Of a stretch of 64,000 nt of DNA, positions 46,107 through 55,284 are shown one piece after another (position 1 is the first letter of the stretch; each line of letters begins with the position of its first letter). The notes beneath the pieces are model-generated. The model was not told where the DNA came from, ran no database searches, and saw only the letters and a list, made by a program, of their open reading frames with translations. The position numbers and the translations under genes were made by a program. The DNA is from Ureibacillus massiliensis 4400831 = CIP 108448 = CCUG 49529 (GTDB lineage Bacteria > Bacillota > Bacilli > Bacillales_A > Planococcaceae), in the NCBI RefSeq assembly GCF_000772965.1, contig NZ_JPVQ01000018.1, positions 1 through 64,000 on the forward strand. Reading direction: 5' to 3'.

Positions 46107-46138
46107 CTAAATCATATCAACCAAGGTACAAAAATTAT

Positions 46139-47275
46139 TTAGTCACGCTTCGATTTTTGACCCCAGAATTGGTATAAATCTGTCCTAATAAAGCCATTGA
46201 ATAATTTTCTTTTCTTCGTTGCTTTTTTACCGTATAACTCTTCAAAGTTTTCCATTGACGATAGCATATAAACGGACCAAGTTGGATAATTTTTCATTAC
46301 ATTTCCTAAATCTCTAATTACCCTCTCAATGGTTTCTATTTCACCAATACGCTCTCCGTAAGGTGGATTTGAAATAATGACTCCATCCGTTAATCTCGTC
46401 GTAAAATCTGTTGCCTGCATTTGTTTAAATGTTACTAAATCACTAAAACCCGCCTCTAATGCATTAGCTTCAGCAATGGATACCATTTTATGATCAATAT
46501 CTGAACCGATTATTTCAAGCGGCTGATCATAATTAGCAAGAGAATCTGCTTCATCACGAGCTTCATCCCAAACCTTTGATTTAATCCAATTCCAGTGTTC
46601 TGATATAAATTCACGGTTATAGCCAGGTGCTATATTTTGGCCAATCATTGCTGCCTCTAAAGGAATCGTTCCTGACCCACAGAATAAATCAACAAACGGA
46701 CGGTTGGGATTCCATTTTGAAACCTTTATTAAAGCTGCTGCTAAAGTCTCTTTTAAAGGTGCTTCACCTTGTGCTTGACGATACCCTCGTCTATGTAAGC
46801 CCGCTCCAGACGTATCAATAGTGATTGTTGCCACATCTTTTAAAATTGAAACTTCGATTTTAAAAGTAGCACCAGATTCATCCAAAAATCCTAAACGCTT
46901 ATAGTGTTGTTTCATTCTTTCGACTATTGCCTTTTTCACAATGGCTTGGCAATCAGGTACACTAAAAAGCTTTGACTTTACTGATTTACCCGCAACAGGA
47001 AATGCCGCATCTACAGGTAAATATTTTTCCCATTCAATTGATTTTGTACTTTCAAATAATTGATCGAATGTAGTGGCAGGAAATTGAGCAACAACAATTT
47101 TGACACGATCTGCAACACGTAACCAAAGATTACATCTAGCAATTGCTAGTTCATCGCCCTCAAAATAAACCTTTCCATTATCTACTTTTGTTTCATAACC
47201 TAAATTTTGTACTTCTTCAGCTACAATGGATTCTAAGCCCATTGCACTTGTTGCTACTAACTGTAATTTTGTCAT
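46139..47275 (-). CDS. ypsC: THUMP-domain RNA methyltransferase (RlmL/YpsC type)
   Basis: A 378-residue S-adenosylmethionine-dependent methyltransferase. An N-terminal THUMP RNA-binding domain (about residues 40-155) precedes a Rossmann methyltransferase with FVDLFCGSGTIPLEAA (cofactor site) and the catalytic motif NPPYGER, used for modifying base amino groups. It resembles the guanine-2450-type 23S rRNA methyltransferase part of RlmL. The start ATG at 47275 follows AGAGAGGATAG and overlaps the stop of the GGDEF-EAL gene as ATGA, so translation of the two is coupled. Confidence 0.88.
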   Translation of the reverse strand: MTKLQLVATSAMGLESIVAEEVQNLGYETKVDNGKVYFEGDELAIARCNLWLRVADRVKIVVAQFPATTFDQLFESTKSIEWEKYLPVDAAFPVAGKSVKSKLFSVPDCQAIVKKAIVERMKQHYKRLGFLDESGATFKIEVSILKDVATITIDTSGAGLHRRGYRQAQGEAPLKETLAAALIKVSKWNPNRPFVDLFCGSGTIPLEAAMIGQNIAPGYNREFISEHWNWIKSKVWDEARDEADSLANYDQPLEIIGSDIDHKMVSIAEANALEAGFSDLVTFKQMQATDFTTRLTDGVIISNPPYGERIGEIETIERVIRDLGNVMKNYPTWSVYMLSSMENFEELYGKKATKKRKLFNGFIRTDLYQFWGQKSKRD

Positions 47276-49026
47276 TCTTCTATCCTCTCTTGATGAACTA
47301 CTTCCCATATTTGTAAGAATTCGATTAATTCATCCATTGGTACAGGTCTTGAATAGTAATATCCTTGTATATAATCACAACCCATTTCCTTTAAAAGGTT
47401 TAACTGTTGGACACTTTCCACTCCCTCAGCTACGACTTCCATTTTTAAACGATGGGCCATTTGAATGATTGCATCTACAACCGCCTGTTTATCATCAAGT
47501 GTAATAATATGCTGAATAAAACTGCGGTCAATTTTTAAATAATCAAGTGGAAATCGAACTAAGTAACTTAGTGAAGAATATCCCGTTCCAAAATCATCAA
47601 TGGATAATTTAAATCCTAGCTGTTTTAAGCGAACAAGTTTACGTATTGTGTCAGAATCACTATTCATAACTGTCCGTTCCGTCACTTCGATTTCAAAGTT
47701 TTGAGCTGATGTATTATTTTTTTCTAATATATTCTTAATGGAATCTAAAAAAGAGTATTGATGGAAATGGATACTAGAGATATTTAGTGCAATCGTTAAA
47801 TCATAAAAGCCTGCATTTCTCAATTTCCTAAGCTCCTCACAGGCCTTTTCTATAATTATTTCGCTTATTGGAATGATTAAACCCGTTTCTTCTGCAAAAG
47901 GAATAAATTCATTAGGAGAAACAAAACCAAGCTTTTCGTTTTTCCATCGTACTAATGCCTCAATCCCAACTATCTTATTGTCACCTATAGACACTTTAGG
48001 CTGAAAATAAAGCTCGAAATCTTTATTTTCTATTGCTTTTCGAATTTCAGTATCAAGCACTAATACACGCCTTGTATCGATATTTAAATCTTCAAAATAA
48101 AATGCAAAACCATTTCTTCCATTTTGCTTTGAAAAGTACATTGCTTTATCTGCACGGTTCACTAACTCGTCGGTAGTATGCCCGTCATGAGGATAAATAC
48201 TAATACCTACACTTGTTGAAATATAGATTTCTTGATCATTGATAATGACCGGTTCTTCAATTATTTTTATGATTTTTTCAGCAAATTTTGCTGCCTCTCG
48301 GGGATGATGGATATTTGTTAACGTTAAAACAAATTCGTCTCCACCATATCTTGCAAGGATGTCCTTATTTTTTAATAGTCCTTTTAACCTTTTGGCTACT
48401 TCCACAAGCAAATGGTCACCAATGGTGTGGCCTAATGTATCATTTACCTGCTTAAAACGATCTAAATTTAAGAAAAAAACCGCATGCAATACTTGCATTG
48501 ACATTTTCTTTGAAGACTCTAATAGTGTATTCATTCTTTCAAGAAAAGCGAATCGATTATTTACTTCTGTAAGAGAATCTGTCAATGCTCGTTTTTCTAA
48601 TTCATTTTCAACGATTTTTCTTTCAGATAGATCTGTAAAGATGCCACAATAATTTGTGACTTCTCCTTTAGAATCTTTGATTTCCATAATCGTTAGAGAC
48701 TCAGGATACAGATCACCAGTTTTTCGGCGATTCCAAATTTCCCCTTGCCAAATCCCATATTCTTTTAAATTTTTCCACATAGCTTGGTAAAAGGATTTGT
48801 CATGTACGCCAGATTGGAGAACTTTCGGAGTTTTCCCAATTACCTCAAATTGATCGTACCCTGTTACAAATTCAAAGGCAGGATTTACTGAAAGAATTTT
48901 TAAATATCGATCAGTAATCATAATACCTTCTGAAACGGTCTCAAAAATTTTATCCACACATTCAATCGGGTATTTCGATATAGGATGATTTATGTTTAAA
49001 TCTGTAAGATTTTTATTATTTTCCAT
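47272..49026 (-). CDS. PAS-GGDEF-EAL c-di-GMP enzyme
   Basis: A 584-residue soluble protein with a PAS sensor (about residues 30-140), a GGDEF domain (about 150-310, loop RYGGDEF intact) and an EAL domain (about 325-575). The EAL motifs are complete: GIEALVRW, NISSIHF, EVTERTVM, DDFGTGYSSL, LKIDRSFI and AEGVES. It could therefore both make and break cyclic di-GMP. The inhibitory-site position reads KNKD rather than R-x-x-D. It has no membrane segment. It is inserted between rnpB and ypsC compared with B. subtilis order and overlaps ypsC by four bases (ATGA). Confidence 0.92.
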   Translation of the reverse strand: MENNKNLTDLNINHPISKYPIECVDKIFETVSEGIMITDRYLKILSVNPAFEFVTGYDQFEVIGKTPKVLQSGVHDKSFYQAMWKNLKEYGIWQGEIWNRRKTGDLYPESLTIMEIKDSKGEVTNYCGIFTDLSERKIVENELEKRALTDSLTEVNNRFAFLERMNTLLESSKKMSMQVLHAVFFLNLDRFKQVNDTLGHTIGDHLLVEVAKRLKGLLKNKDILARYGGDEFVLTLTNIHHPREAAKFAEKIIKIIEEPVIINDQEIYISTSVGISIYPHDGHTTDELVNRADKAMYFSKQNGRNGFAFYFEDLNIDTRRVLVLDTEIRKAIENKDFELYFQPKVSIGDNKIVGIEALVRWKNEKLGFVSPNEFIPFAEETGLIIPISEIIIEKACEELRKLRNAGFYDLTIALNISSIHFHQYSFLDSIKNILEKNNTSAQNFEIEVTERTVMNSDSDTIRKLVRLKQLGFKLSIDDFGTGYSSLSYLVRFPLDYLKIDRSFIQHIITLDDKQAVVDAIIQMAHRLKMEVVAEGVESVQQLNLLKEMGCDYIQGYYYSRPVPMDELIEFLQIWEVVHQERIEE

Positions 49027-49050
49027 TTTTTATCACCTATCCCTAAAAGA

Positions 49051-49078
49051 AAGGCTCTCCAAAAAAATGGAGAGCCTT
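49051..49078 (-). terminator. Terminator between rnpB and the GGDEF-EAL gene
   Basis: AAGGCTCTCC pairs perfectly with GGAGAGCCTT around eight bases. On the minus strand it is followed by TCTTTT. Confidence 0.8.
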
Positions 49079-49198
49079 CTTTAATGAGCATCGAGCTCTT
49101 TCTTCACTTAACCATTGATAATATTAAAATGAATATTACCCTTCAAATGGTGTATTTAGTAAATGAAAATTTTCATTAATTTAATAATTATTTTATTT

Positions 49199-49595
49199 AA
49201 TCATGGAAATTCAATAAGCCATGTTTTGTTCCCGTGTACTCAAACAGCATAAGCCTCGTACTTATCGGGTAGTAATCATCTATCTACGCGGAATTTCCGC
49301 GTCCCTCCATCCGTTCATTTCCTTCAGGAGAGTGCCCCTACCATAATTTGGGTTTCTCACTCGTGGGGTTTACCTCGTTCCACCTTCACCGTTTCCGATG
49401 AAGCTCCGTCACTGTGGCACTTTCAGGAAGTGTCAACCATATCAAAAGACTTAGGTTTTCCTTCCGCCGTCAAGGCTAGCCTTGCCTTACCTTATTTTTT
49501 CAGTAAGCACGAACACTACGGTCATCTCAGAGCCGTGTGAGCATGGACTTTCCTCTACAACGATATACGTTGCAGCGATTACTCGAATTTCACAT
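49199..49595 (-). ncRNA. rnpB: RNase P RNA, type B
   Basis: This is the catalytic RNA that removes 5' leaders from tRNA precursors. On the minus strand the conserved blocks are clear: GAGTAATCGCTGC near the 5' end, GAGGAAAGTCCATGCTC, AGTGCCACAGTGACGGAG, GTAAACCCCACGAGTGAGAA, GTAGATAGATGATTAC and a 3' CATGGCTTATTG. The first and last bases pair as helix P1 (CATGTGAAATTC with GAATTTCCATG). The length of about 397 bases equals B. subtilis rnpB (about 400). It has the same place as in B. subtilis, directly downstream of gpsB. Confidence 0.97.
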
Positions 49596-49601
49596 GTAAC
49601 T

Positions 49602-49630
49602 ATTATACTAAAAATAAAATGAAATTACAA
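49602..49630 (-). promoter_or_regulatory. Promoter of rnpB
   Basis: On the minus strand TTGTAA (49630-49625) and a perfect TATAAT (49607-49602) are separated by exactly 17 bases. The RNA 5' end expected seven bases on matches the start of helix P1. Confidence 0.8.
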
Positions 49631-49647
49631 TAAATGCGAAGAAATTA

Positions 49648-49941
49648 TTATTCGGATAATTTGCTACCAAAAACATGCTTTTCTAAATTAGAAAGTCTTT
49701 TTAATATATCAAAATTAGTATTACCCAATGATTGACTTGTTACAGGTTTTCTAGGAGCGTTTTGTAACTCTTCTTTTAAACGTTTATTTTCAGCCTGAAG
49801 CTCTGCCACTATTTTATCAAAAGCGTCATAATCTTCCATAATTTGATCTAAAAATTGATCAACTTGGTCAACGCTATATCCATTCATCTTTTTTTTAAAT
49901 TCTTTTTCTAAGATTATTTTTGAATTCAACTTAATTTCCAT
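49648..49941 (-). CDS. gpsB: Cell division protein GpsB
   Basis: A 97-residue DivIVA-like coiled-coil protein that shuttles penicillin-binding protein 1 between septum and side wall. The N-terminal membrane/partner-binding domain is KIILEKEFKKKMNGYSVDQVDQFLDQIMEDYD in overlapping form (about residues 7-40). A coiled coil (about 40-65), a linker and a C-terminal trimerisation helix (FDILKRLSNLEKHVFG) follow. Its expected partner PBP1 (ponA) is encoded 6 kb away. GAAGGGCGATG precedes the ATG. Confidence 0.95.
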   Translation of the reverse strand: MEIKLNSKIILEKEFKKKMNGYSVDQVDQFLDQIMEDYDAFDKIVAELQAENKRLKEELQNAPRKPVTSQSLGNTNFDILKRLSNLEKHVFGSKLSE

Positions 49942-50163
49942 TCACATCGCCCTTCCATATGAAACATACGTAATTACATTATATCATATGCACTTAATGA
50001 AAAGTGAACGAAAAGACTATTTATACTAAATTTCTAACATATTAATCGAAATAGTAAAAGTTTGAATTTCGGGAAATATGTCAACATATAATAGTTTTTT
50101 CATTTAAATATGTCATATTATGCGCTTCCCCGGGAAATGATAATTTTATTTACAGGAAATATT

Positions 50164-51432
50164 TTATTTTCCATTGCTACTTATAATGATATTTCCCTTA
50201 TTCTCGATACGTTGGTATCTCTTTTCCCAGCTTTGCAATAACTTTATTTTCTGTTCATTACTATAAGCATTTGTTTTCTCAATTAAATGTATTCCCTGAA
50301 TTGTATAATCCAAAGCTTTATTAAAGGACTTGAATTGATGCTCGCAAATCATAGAAAGCTGTTCATAGGCTTTAATTTTCTTTTTTATATCAATATAAGG
50401 GATAGATTTTTCAAATGAAATGACAGCATCTTTATATTGTGCATTTTTCTTTAGTTCAAATCCTAAATAATAATTAGCAAGGCCTGAATCTTCTTCATTA
50501 AAATTGTTCGTCACACTTCTTAAAAACAATTCACTTTCATCTTTTTGTTTTAAATCCTTATACCATTTCCCTACATTTGTGATTGTCGTTGCTGCCTCTT
50601 CAATCTTGTTCTCTAGCAGAATATTTGTAGAGTGAATATATAGTGTTATTAAAGATAGTAAATCCCACTCATTATGCACGAGCACTTTCATTAGCGTCTC
50701 GGCATTTCCACTTTTAATCGCATCGGCATATATTATTGGAGCTAAAAACCCCGGAATATCTCCAATACGTTTAAAGCCTAATTTTTCTTCCTCTACTGAA
50801 GATAGCTTCATTTTTTCTAAATTATTTTTCCATATTCGCTTAGAACTATGAAGCAAATCTATTTGTCGATGCTCTTTTAACTTTGGGAGGTGTCGTTGAT
50901 GTAATGTCCATCTTGTTTCAAGTTGTGGCCAATCAAAGCTTTTCCCATTGTATGTTACAATTGTTTGAGCTCTTTGCCAAAATTTAGATTCAAATAAAAA
51001 GGCGGCCTCATTTTCCGGATCTGCTAAAACAAATTGATTTAGAATAAATTTATCGTTCGAAATTTCAATTGAACCAATCAAAAAGATATGTGTGCCGACT
51101 CCCTTTAAACCAGTTGTTTCTGTGTCAAAAAAGAGGATATCTTCATCATAGGATAATGAAAATGGATGATTAACGTTAGAACTTTCCCACTTTTCAATTG
51201 CATCAAAAAATCCACCTAATTCATAATGACCATGTTTAAAATTTAGTGGATATTCCACCTGCCTTTTTAAAACAACACCAAAGTCATTTTCAATCGTCGT
51301 TAAACCACTCTTTTCCCACTCCAGAATGTATGTAGGCTTAACAGGCTTTTGAAATTGTGGTTTTAGTTCTTGTTTTTCTTTTTTGTCACCTAGCATTTTT
51401 TTCAGCTGCATTATTTTATTTTCATATGACAT
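50164..51432 (-). CDS. mrfB: DNA repair exonuclease MrfB (YprB)
   Basis: A 422-residue metal-dependent 3'-5' exonuclease that in B. subtilis works with MrfA in excision repair of mitomycin C lesions. An RNase H-like DEDD domain (about residues 90-280) shows FFDTETTGLKG (D, E), VTYNGKSFDWP (D) and VHNEWDLLSL (D). The C-terminal part (about 300-410) is made of TPR-like helices (ANYYLGFELKKNAQYKDAV). It begins six bases after the mrfA stop codon, so the two form an operon. Confidence 0.93.
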   Translation of the reverse strand: MSYENKIMQLKKMLGDKKEKQELKPQFQKPVKPTYILEWEKSGLTTIENDFGVVLKRQVEYPLNFKHGHYELGGFFDAIEKWESSNVNHPFSLSYDEDILFFDTETTGLKGVGTHIFLIGSIEISNDKFILNQFVLADPENEAAFLFESKFWQRAQTIVTYNGKSFDWPQLETRWTLHQRHLPKLKEHRQIDLLHSSKRIWKNNLEKMKLSSVEEEKLGFKRIGDIPGFLAPIIYADAIKSGNAETLMKVLVHNEWDLLSLITLYIHSTNILLENKIEEAATTITNVGKWYKDLKQKDESELFLRSVTNNFNEEDSGLANYYLGFELKKNAQYKDAVISFEKSIPYIDIKKKIKAYEQLSMICEHQFKSFNKALDYTIQGIHLIEKTNAYSNEQKIKLLQSWEKRYQRIENKGNIIISSNGK

Positions 51433-51438
51433 AAAAAA

Positions 51439-53718
51439 TCACTTCATCTCATTTAACAATAAGGATAATATTTTTAATACTTTTTCTTTACCGTTCTGTA
51501 AACTATCTTGTGCACCGATACAAGATGGACATCCATTTTCACAAGGACATCCTTCCACATGGGAGATAGATTCTTCAAAAATGGCATCTAAAATATCATA
51601 AACCTTTTCACTTAAACCAATTCCTCCAGGATAACTATCATAAATAAAAAGTGTTGGCTTTTCATTATGAATGGATTTTACTTGAGGGACAACGGATAAA
51701 TCATTGCGATCGCATTGTATAAATAATGGCACAAATGAACCGATTGCATATGCAGCTCCTGTTAATGCATCCGTTAGCATTTCCTCTGACCAGTTTTCCG
51801 GCATATCAAAAGAAAGCCACGTTGAATTTGTATGCATTTCTAATGGCGGAATATGAATTTTCCCAGAACCAATATTTTCATGCGTGTTAAAGCGAATTTT
51901 CTTAAAGATTGTTGGGATTGCTAGTAAACTAACATCACCAAAGCTTATCGTTGCATTTTTATATGTCTTACTTTTATCTTCGCTTAAAACTTTCAATTCA
52001 ACAGCTAGGTTTGCATCGGTATAATAATCAACATCCACTTCCCGAACGAACGCTTTTTTCTCTTCCCAATCCAACTTCTCAACCTGATATTGAATCCCTT
52101 GATGTAAATAAATAGCTTCTTCATGAAGTAAAGTCATCGCACTATAAGTATCCATTTCACCAATTACTTTTGTTGATCCTTGGATTGACCAATCGATAAT
52201 GACAACATTTTCCTGCGCCGCAGATCGTAAGCTAATTTCATGAGCTGGGAATCGATCACTCATCCAATACCAGCTCGAGCTTGTTTTAATGAGTACACCT
52301 TCTTCTTCTAAGAAAGCCAGTAGCTCTTGTACTTCAAACTCCCCATAGCTATCTGTCATTGTAAATGGCAATTCAAAAGCAGCACATTTTAAATGCTCCA
52401 TTAATATTAGAATATTTTCTGGATTAATTAAAGCCTCTTCTGGTGAACTACCTAACAAATACATAGGGTTATTGACAACATATTGATCAAGAGCTGTTGC
52501 ACCTGCAACATAAATGATAAGCGCAGAGTCTTGTCTTCTTCCTGCTCGTCCCGCCTGTTGCCAAGCACTCGCTATATTACCAGGATAACCAGTCATAATA
52601 CATGCCTGTAATTGCCCAATATCTACACCTAATTCTAGAGCGTTCGTACTGACTACAATTTGAATAGAACCATCTCTTAATCCTTTTTCAATTGCGCGTC
52701 GTTCATTCGGTAAATAACCGCCACGATAGCCTCTAATTGATTCATTATTAATTTTCTTTTTAGTTAGTTCTTTTAAATAAGTAACAAGCATTTCAACTCT
52801 TACTCTCGATTTTGCAAAAACAATCGTTTGAATACCAGCTTGATAAAGCCTTGTTGCTAAATCTCTTACCTCTAAAACACTGCTCCTACGAACTCCAAAT
52901 GTCGGATGAACGATTGGAGGGTTATAGAATAGAAAGGTTTTCTTGCCTACTGGAGCTCCTGATTCAGCTATTAGTTGGTGATTTGTATTTGTTAATTTTT
53001 CTGCTAGTTCTTTAGGATTTTTAATCGTTGCAGATGTACAAATAAAAATTGGATTACTGCCATAAAATTCGCAAATTCTTTTTAGCCTTCTGATCACATG
53101 GGCAACATGACTTCCGAAAACACCTTTATATGTATGCAATTCATCAATGACAATATACTTCAAATTCTCAAAAAGAGATACCCATTTTGTATGGTGAGGT
53201 AAAATACCTGAGTGTAGCATGTCGGGATTGGTCATAACGATATGTCCTGCTTTTCGGATTTTTTGCCGAATTGCTGGTGCTGTATCACCATCATATGTAT
53301 AACTTAGGATTTCTTCTCCCATACTTTCTATTAAATTATTTAAATCTGTTTTTTGATCTTGTGCTAGAGCCTTCGTTGGAAATAAGTAGATTGCACGACT
53401 AGAAGAATCTTCGAGAATCTTTTGCAAAACAGGAAGATGGTAGCAAAGGGATTTACCCGATGCAGTGGGTGTAACTGCGGTAAAAGATTCTCCCTTCGTT
53501 GCATAATCAAAAGCTTGTCGCTGATGAGTATACAACTGTGATATACCTCTGTCTTCTAAAGCTTTCTTTATAGAAGGATGTAGTGTATCTGGAAATGGTG
53601 CATAGCTTGCTGGCTTTGCTTCAATTGTATCCCAATAAAGGATATTGTTTTTTAATTCTTCATCCCTTTTCCATAATTGAACAATTTCATCAATCGACTT
53701 CTTTTTGCTAAATTCCAT
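51439..53718 (-). CDS. mrfA: DEXH helicase MrfA (YprA)
   Basis: A 759-residue superfamily 2 helicase, the partner of MrfB in repair of mitomycin C damage. Motifs are TPTASGKSLCYHLP (Walker A), IDELHTYKG (DEAH-like), TSATIKNP, STNALELGVDIG, and QQAGRAGRR (motif VI). A C-terminal MrfA zinc-binding domain carries four cysteines in CPCENGCPSCIG. The start is ATG 53718, five bases after GGTGA. A GTG at 53727 lies in the ribosome binding site. It overlaps the end of yppE, suggesting one transcript yppE-mrfA-mrfB. Confidence 0.94.
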   Translation of the reverse strand: MEFSKKKSIDEIVQLWKRDEELKNNILYWDTIEAKPASYAPFPDTLHPSIKKALEDRGISQLYTHQRQAFDYATKGESFTAVTPTASGKSLCYHLPVLQKILEDSSSRAIYLFPTKALAQDQKTDLNNLIESMGEEILSYTYDGDTAPAIRQKIRKAGHIVMTNPDMLHSGILPHHTKWVSLFENLKYIVIDELHTYKGVFGSHVAHVIRRLKRICEFYGSNPIFICTSATIKNPKELAEKLTNTNHQLIAESGAPVGKKTFLFYNPPIVHPTFGVRRSSVLEVRDLATRLYQAGIQTIVFAKSRVRVEMLVTYLKELTKKKINNESIRGYRGGYLPNERRAIEKGLRDGSIQIVVSTNALELGVDIGQLQACIMTGYPGNIASAWQQAGRAGRRQDSALIIYVAGATALDQYVVNNPMYLLGSSPEEALINPENILILMEHLKCAAFELPFTMTDSYGEFEVQELLAFLEEEGVLIKTSSSWYWMSDRFPAHEISLRSAAQENVVIIDWSIQGSTKVIGEMDTYSAMTLLHEEAIYLHQGIQYQVEKLDWEEKKAFVREVDVDYYTDANLAVELKVLSEDKSKTYKNATISFGDVSLLAIPTIFKKIRFNTHENIGSGKIHIPPLEMHTNSTWLSFDMPENWSEEMLTDALTGAAYAIGSFVPLFIQCDRNDLSVVPQVKSIHNEKPTLFIYDSYPGGIGLSEKVYDILDAIFEESISHVEGCPCENGCPSCIGAQDSLQNGKEKVLKILSLLLNEMK

Positions 53719-54076
53719 CTTTGTCACCTACCTCTAAGTAACGCAAAAATGTTGTCAATGTATACTGCACTGATTGAACAGATTGAATAAATCTTTTTTT
53801 ACTTGTTTGTTTATAAAAGGATTGCACTATAAATTGATTCATAGCATCAGCTGCGTTTGAAATTTGAATTTCGTGCATATATTTAGGGTTGTTTTCTTTA
53901 ATCCATTGATTAGCTAGTTGTTGAAATTCTATTAAAAGTGCTTGAATTTTATCTGCATAAGGTTTTACTTCATCAAAAAATAGAGGTGTTGCATCCATCT
54001 CTCGCATTTTGTAAAAACGATTTATAGATGCTTCACACTCTAATATTAATTGTTTTGTTAATTTAACTAATTCCAT
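53708..54076 (-). CDS. yppE: YppE-family protein (DUF1798)
   Basis: A 122-residue helical protein matching the length, character and position of B. subtilis YppE (DUF1798), a compact four-helix-bundle type of unknown function. Features are TKQLILECEASINRFYKMRE at the start and TLTTFLRYLEVGDKDGI at the end. It overlaps the start of mrfA by 11 bases and is probably co-transcribed with the repair pair, although no repair role is known. Confidence 0.8.
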   Translation of the reverse strand: MELVKLTKQLILECEASINRFYKMREMDATPLFFDEVKPYADKIQALLIEFQQLANQWIKENNPKYMHEIQISNAADAMNQFIVQSFYKQTSKKRFIQSVQSVQYTLTTFLRYLEVGDKDGI

Positions 54077-54142
54077 TTTGGTTTACCTCAAACTTTTAGC
54101 ATTCTTTGTTTTTAGTTTACCAAAAACGGTCGGGAATCACTA

Positions 54143-54325
54143 CTAAGAAGGAGAACAAGTATTCTTTACATGAAAATGCTTTTCTGCTAAGCTTACTTTT
54201 TGATGAGTATTAACTAGTTTGGTAAAAAATTCATCATTCATCGCATTTCGTTCATTTTCTATTTTGACAGTAATCATTTGATCAATACAATCAATTTGCG
54301 ATAGTAGCATTTGAATTCTATTCAA
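54143..54325 (-). CDS. Small hypothetical protein starting at TTG
   Basis: A 60-residue helical protein (NRIQMLLSQIDCIDQMITVK, then NERNAMNDEFFTKLVN) I do not recognise. A strong AAAGGAGG lies eight bases before TTG 54325, which supports a real gene. B. subtilis has the small gene yppF at this place, but I see no convincing similarity. It has a high helix content and no membrane segment, and lies 66 bases upstream of yppE. Confidence 0.6.
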   Translation of the reverse strand: MNRIQMLLSQIDCIDQMITVKIENERNAMNDEFFTKLVNTHQKVSLAEKHFHVKNTCSPS

Positions 54326-54635
54326 ATTAACCGCCTCCTTTGTCCATTAACTATTCCGTACAAAGAGGGAAATCCCTTTCTGTATGTCAAAACTAGACAA
54401 GGGACGATAAAAGTATAAAAAATTCGCTAATATTTTATATCGTTAACTTTGAAATACCCCCCACTTTAAAAATTTCTTAGCAAGGAATATGAGCGGTGAG
54501 TTTCAACTATCCATCCGTAGAACCCAACAGATCTAATATACATCTAATATCAAATCAACCTCACTGACTGAATTTTTTATCTTTATGTTAAAATTAATAT
54601 ATTTATTGGTTATCATTTTAAAGAAGGGTGATTTC
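54326..54635. other. Intergenic region with recU promoter area
   Basis: This gap lies between divergent genes. CTGACT (54564-54569) and TAAAAT (54589-54594) could be a weak promoter for recU. I see no other gene or strong fold. Confidence 0.4.
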
Positions 54636-55262
54636 ATGACAATCCGTTATCCAAATGGCAAAATATATAAGCCACAAGTAGAAAGTATTGCGAAAAAGGA
54701 TACAGGACAAAAAAAGAATGACATTTCTTTTAGCAATCGTGGAAAAACTCTAGAAGATGAACTTAATGAAACAAATAACTTCTATCTAAATAGGCAAATA
54801 GCTGTTATTCATAAGAAACCTGTTCCTGTTCAAATCGTCAATGTAGAGTATCCGAAGAGAAGTGCAGCTGTTATTCGAGAAGCCTATTTTCGAACACCTT
54901 CGACCACGGATTATAATGGCGTATGGAATGGCTACTATATAGATTTTGAAGCAAAGGAAACTGAGAGTAAAACCTCTTTTCCGCTAAAAAATGTACATGC
55001 ACATCAAATTAAACACATGGAGGATGTATCAAATCAAAAAGGTATTTCTTTTACAATTGTAAGATTCTCAAAGCTAGAAAGATATTTCGTTTTACCTTTT
55101 ACGGTATTATTAGAAGCGTGGAATAATATGGAACGTGGTGGAGCTAAATCCATTCCATTAAAGGTCTTTGAATCAAGTACTTATGAAATATCTCCAGGTT
55201 ATAACCCACGTATCGATTATTTATCTATTATTGAAAAGATGATTACAAACAAAGAATGCTAG
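54636..55262 (+). CDS. recU: Holliday junction resolvase RecU
   Basis: A 208-residue nuclease that cleaves four-way DNA junctions in recombination and chromosome segregation. The active site of the type II restriction-like fold is visible: RTPSTTDYNGVWNGYYIDFEAKET, where the D, E and K of DFEAK are the metal-binding and catalytic residues. A conserved HQIKHM helix follows. The start ATG 54636 follows AAAGAAGGGTG. An upstream in-frame ATG at 54585 has no ribosome binding site. It is followed 22 bases later by ponA, the same pairing as in B. subtilis. Confidence 0.95.
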   Translation: MTIRYPNGKIYKPQVESIAKKDTGQKKNDISFSNRGKTLEDELNETNNFYLNRQIAVIHKKPVPVQIVNVEYPKRSAAVIREAYFRTPSTTDYNGVWNGYYIDFEAKETESKTSFPLKNVHAHQIKHMEDVSNQKGISFTIVRFSKLERYFVLPFTVLLEAWNNMERGGAKSIPLKVFESSTYEISPGYNPRIDYLSIIEKMITNKEC

Positions 55263-55284
55263 TTTGTAAAGTGAGGAGATTATT

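Noticed and set aside
54143-54325. Calling the 60-residue protein YppF
   Set aside because: Only the position matches. I see no sequence similarity that supports the name.
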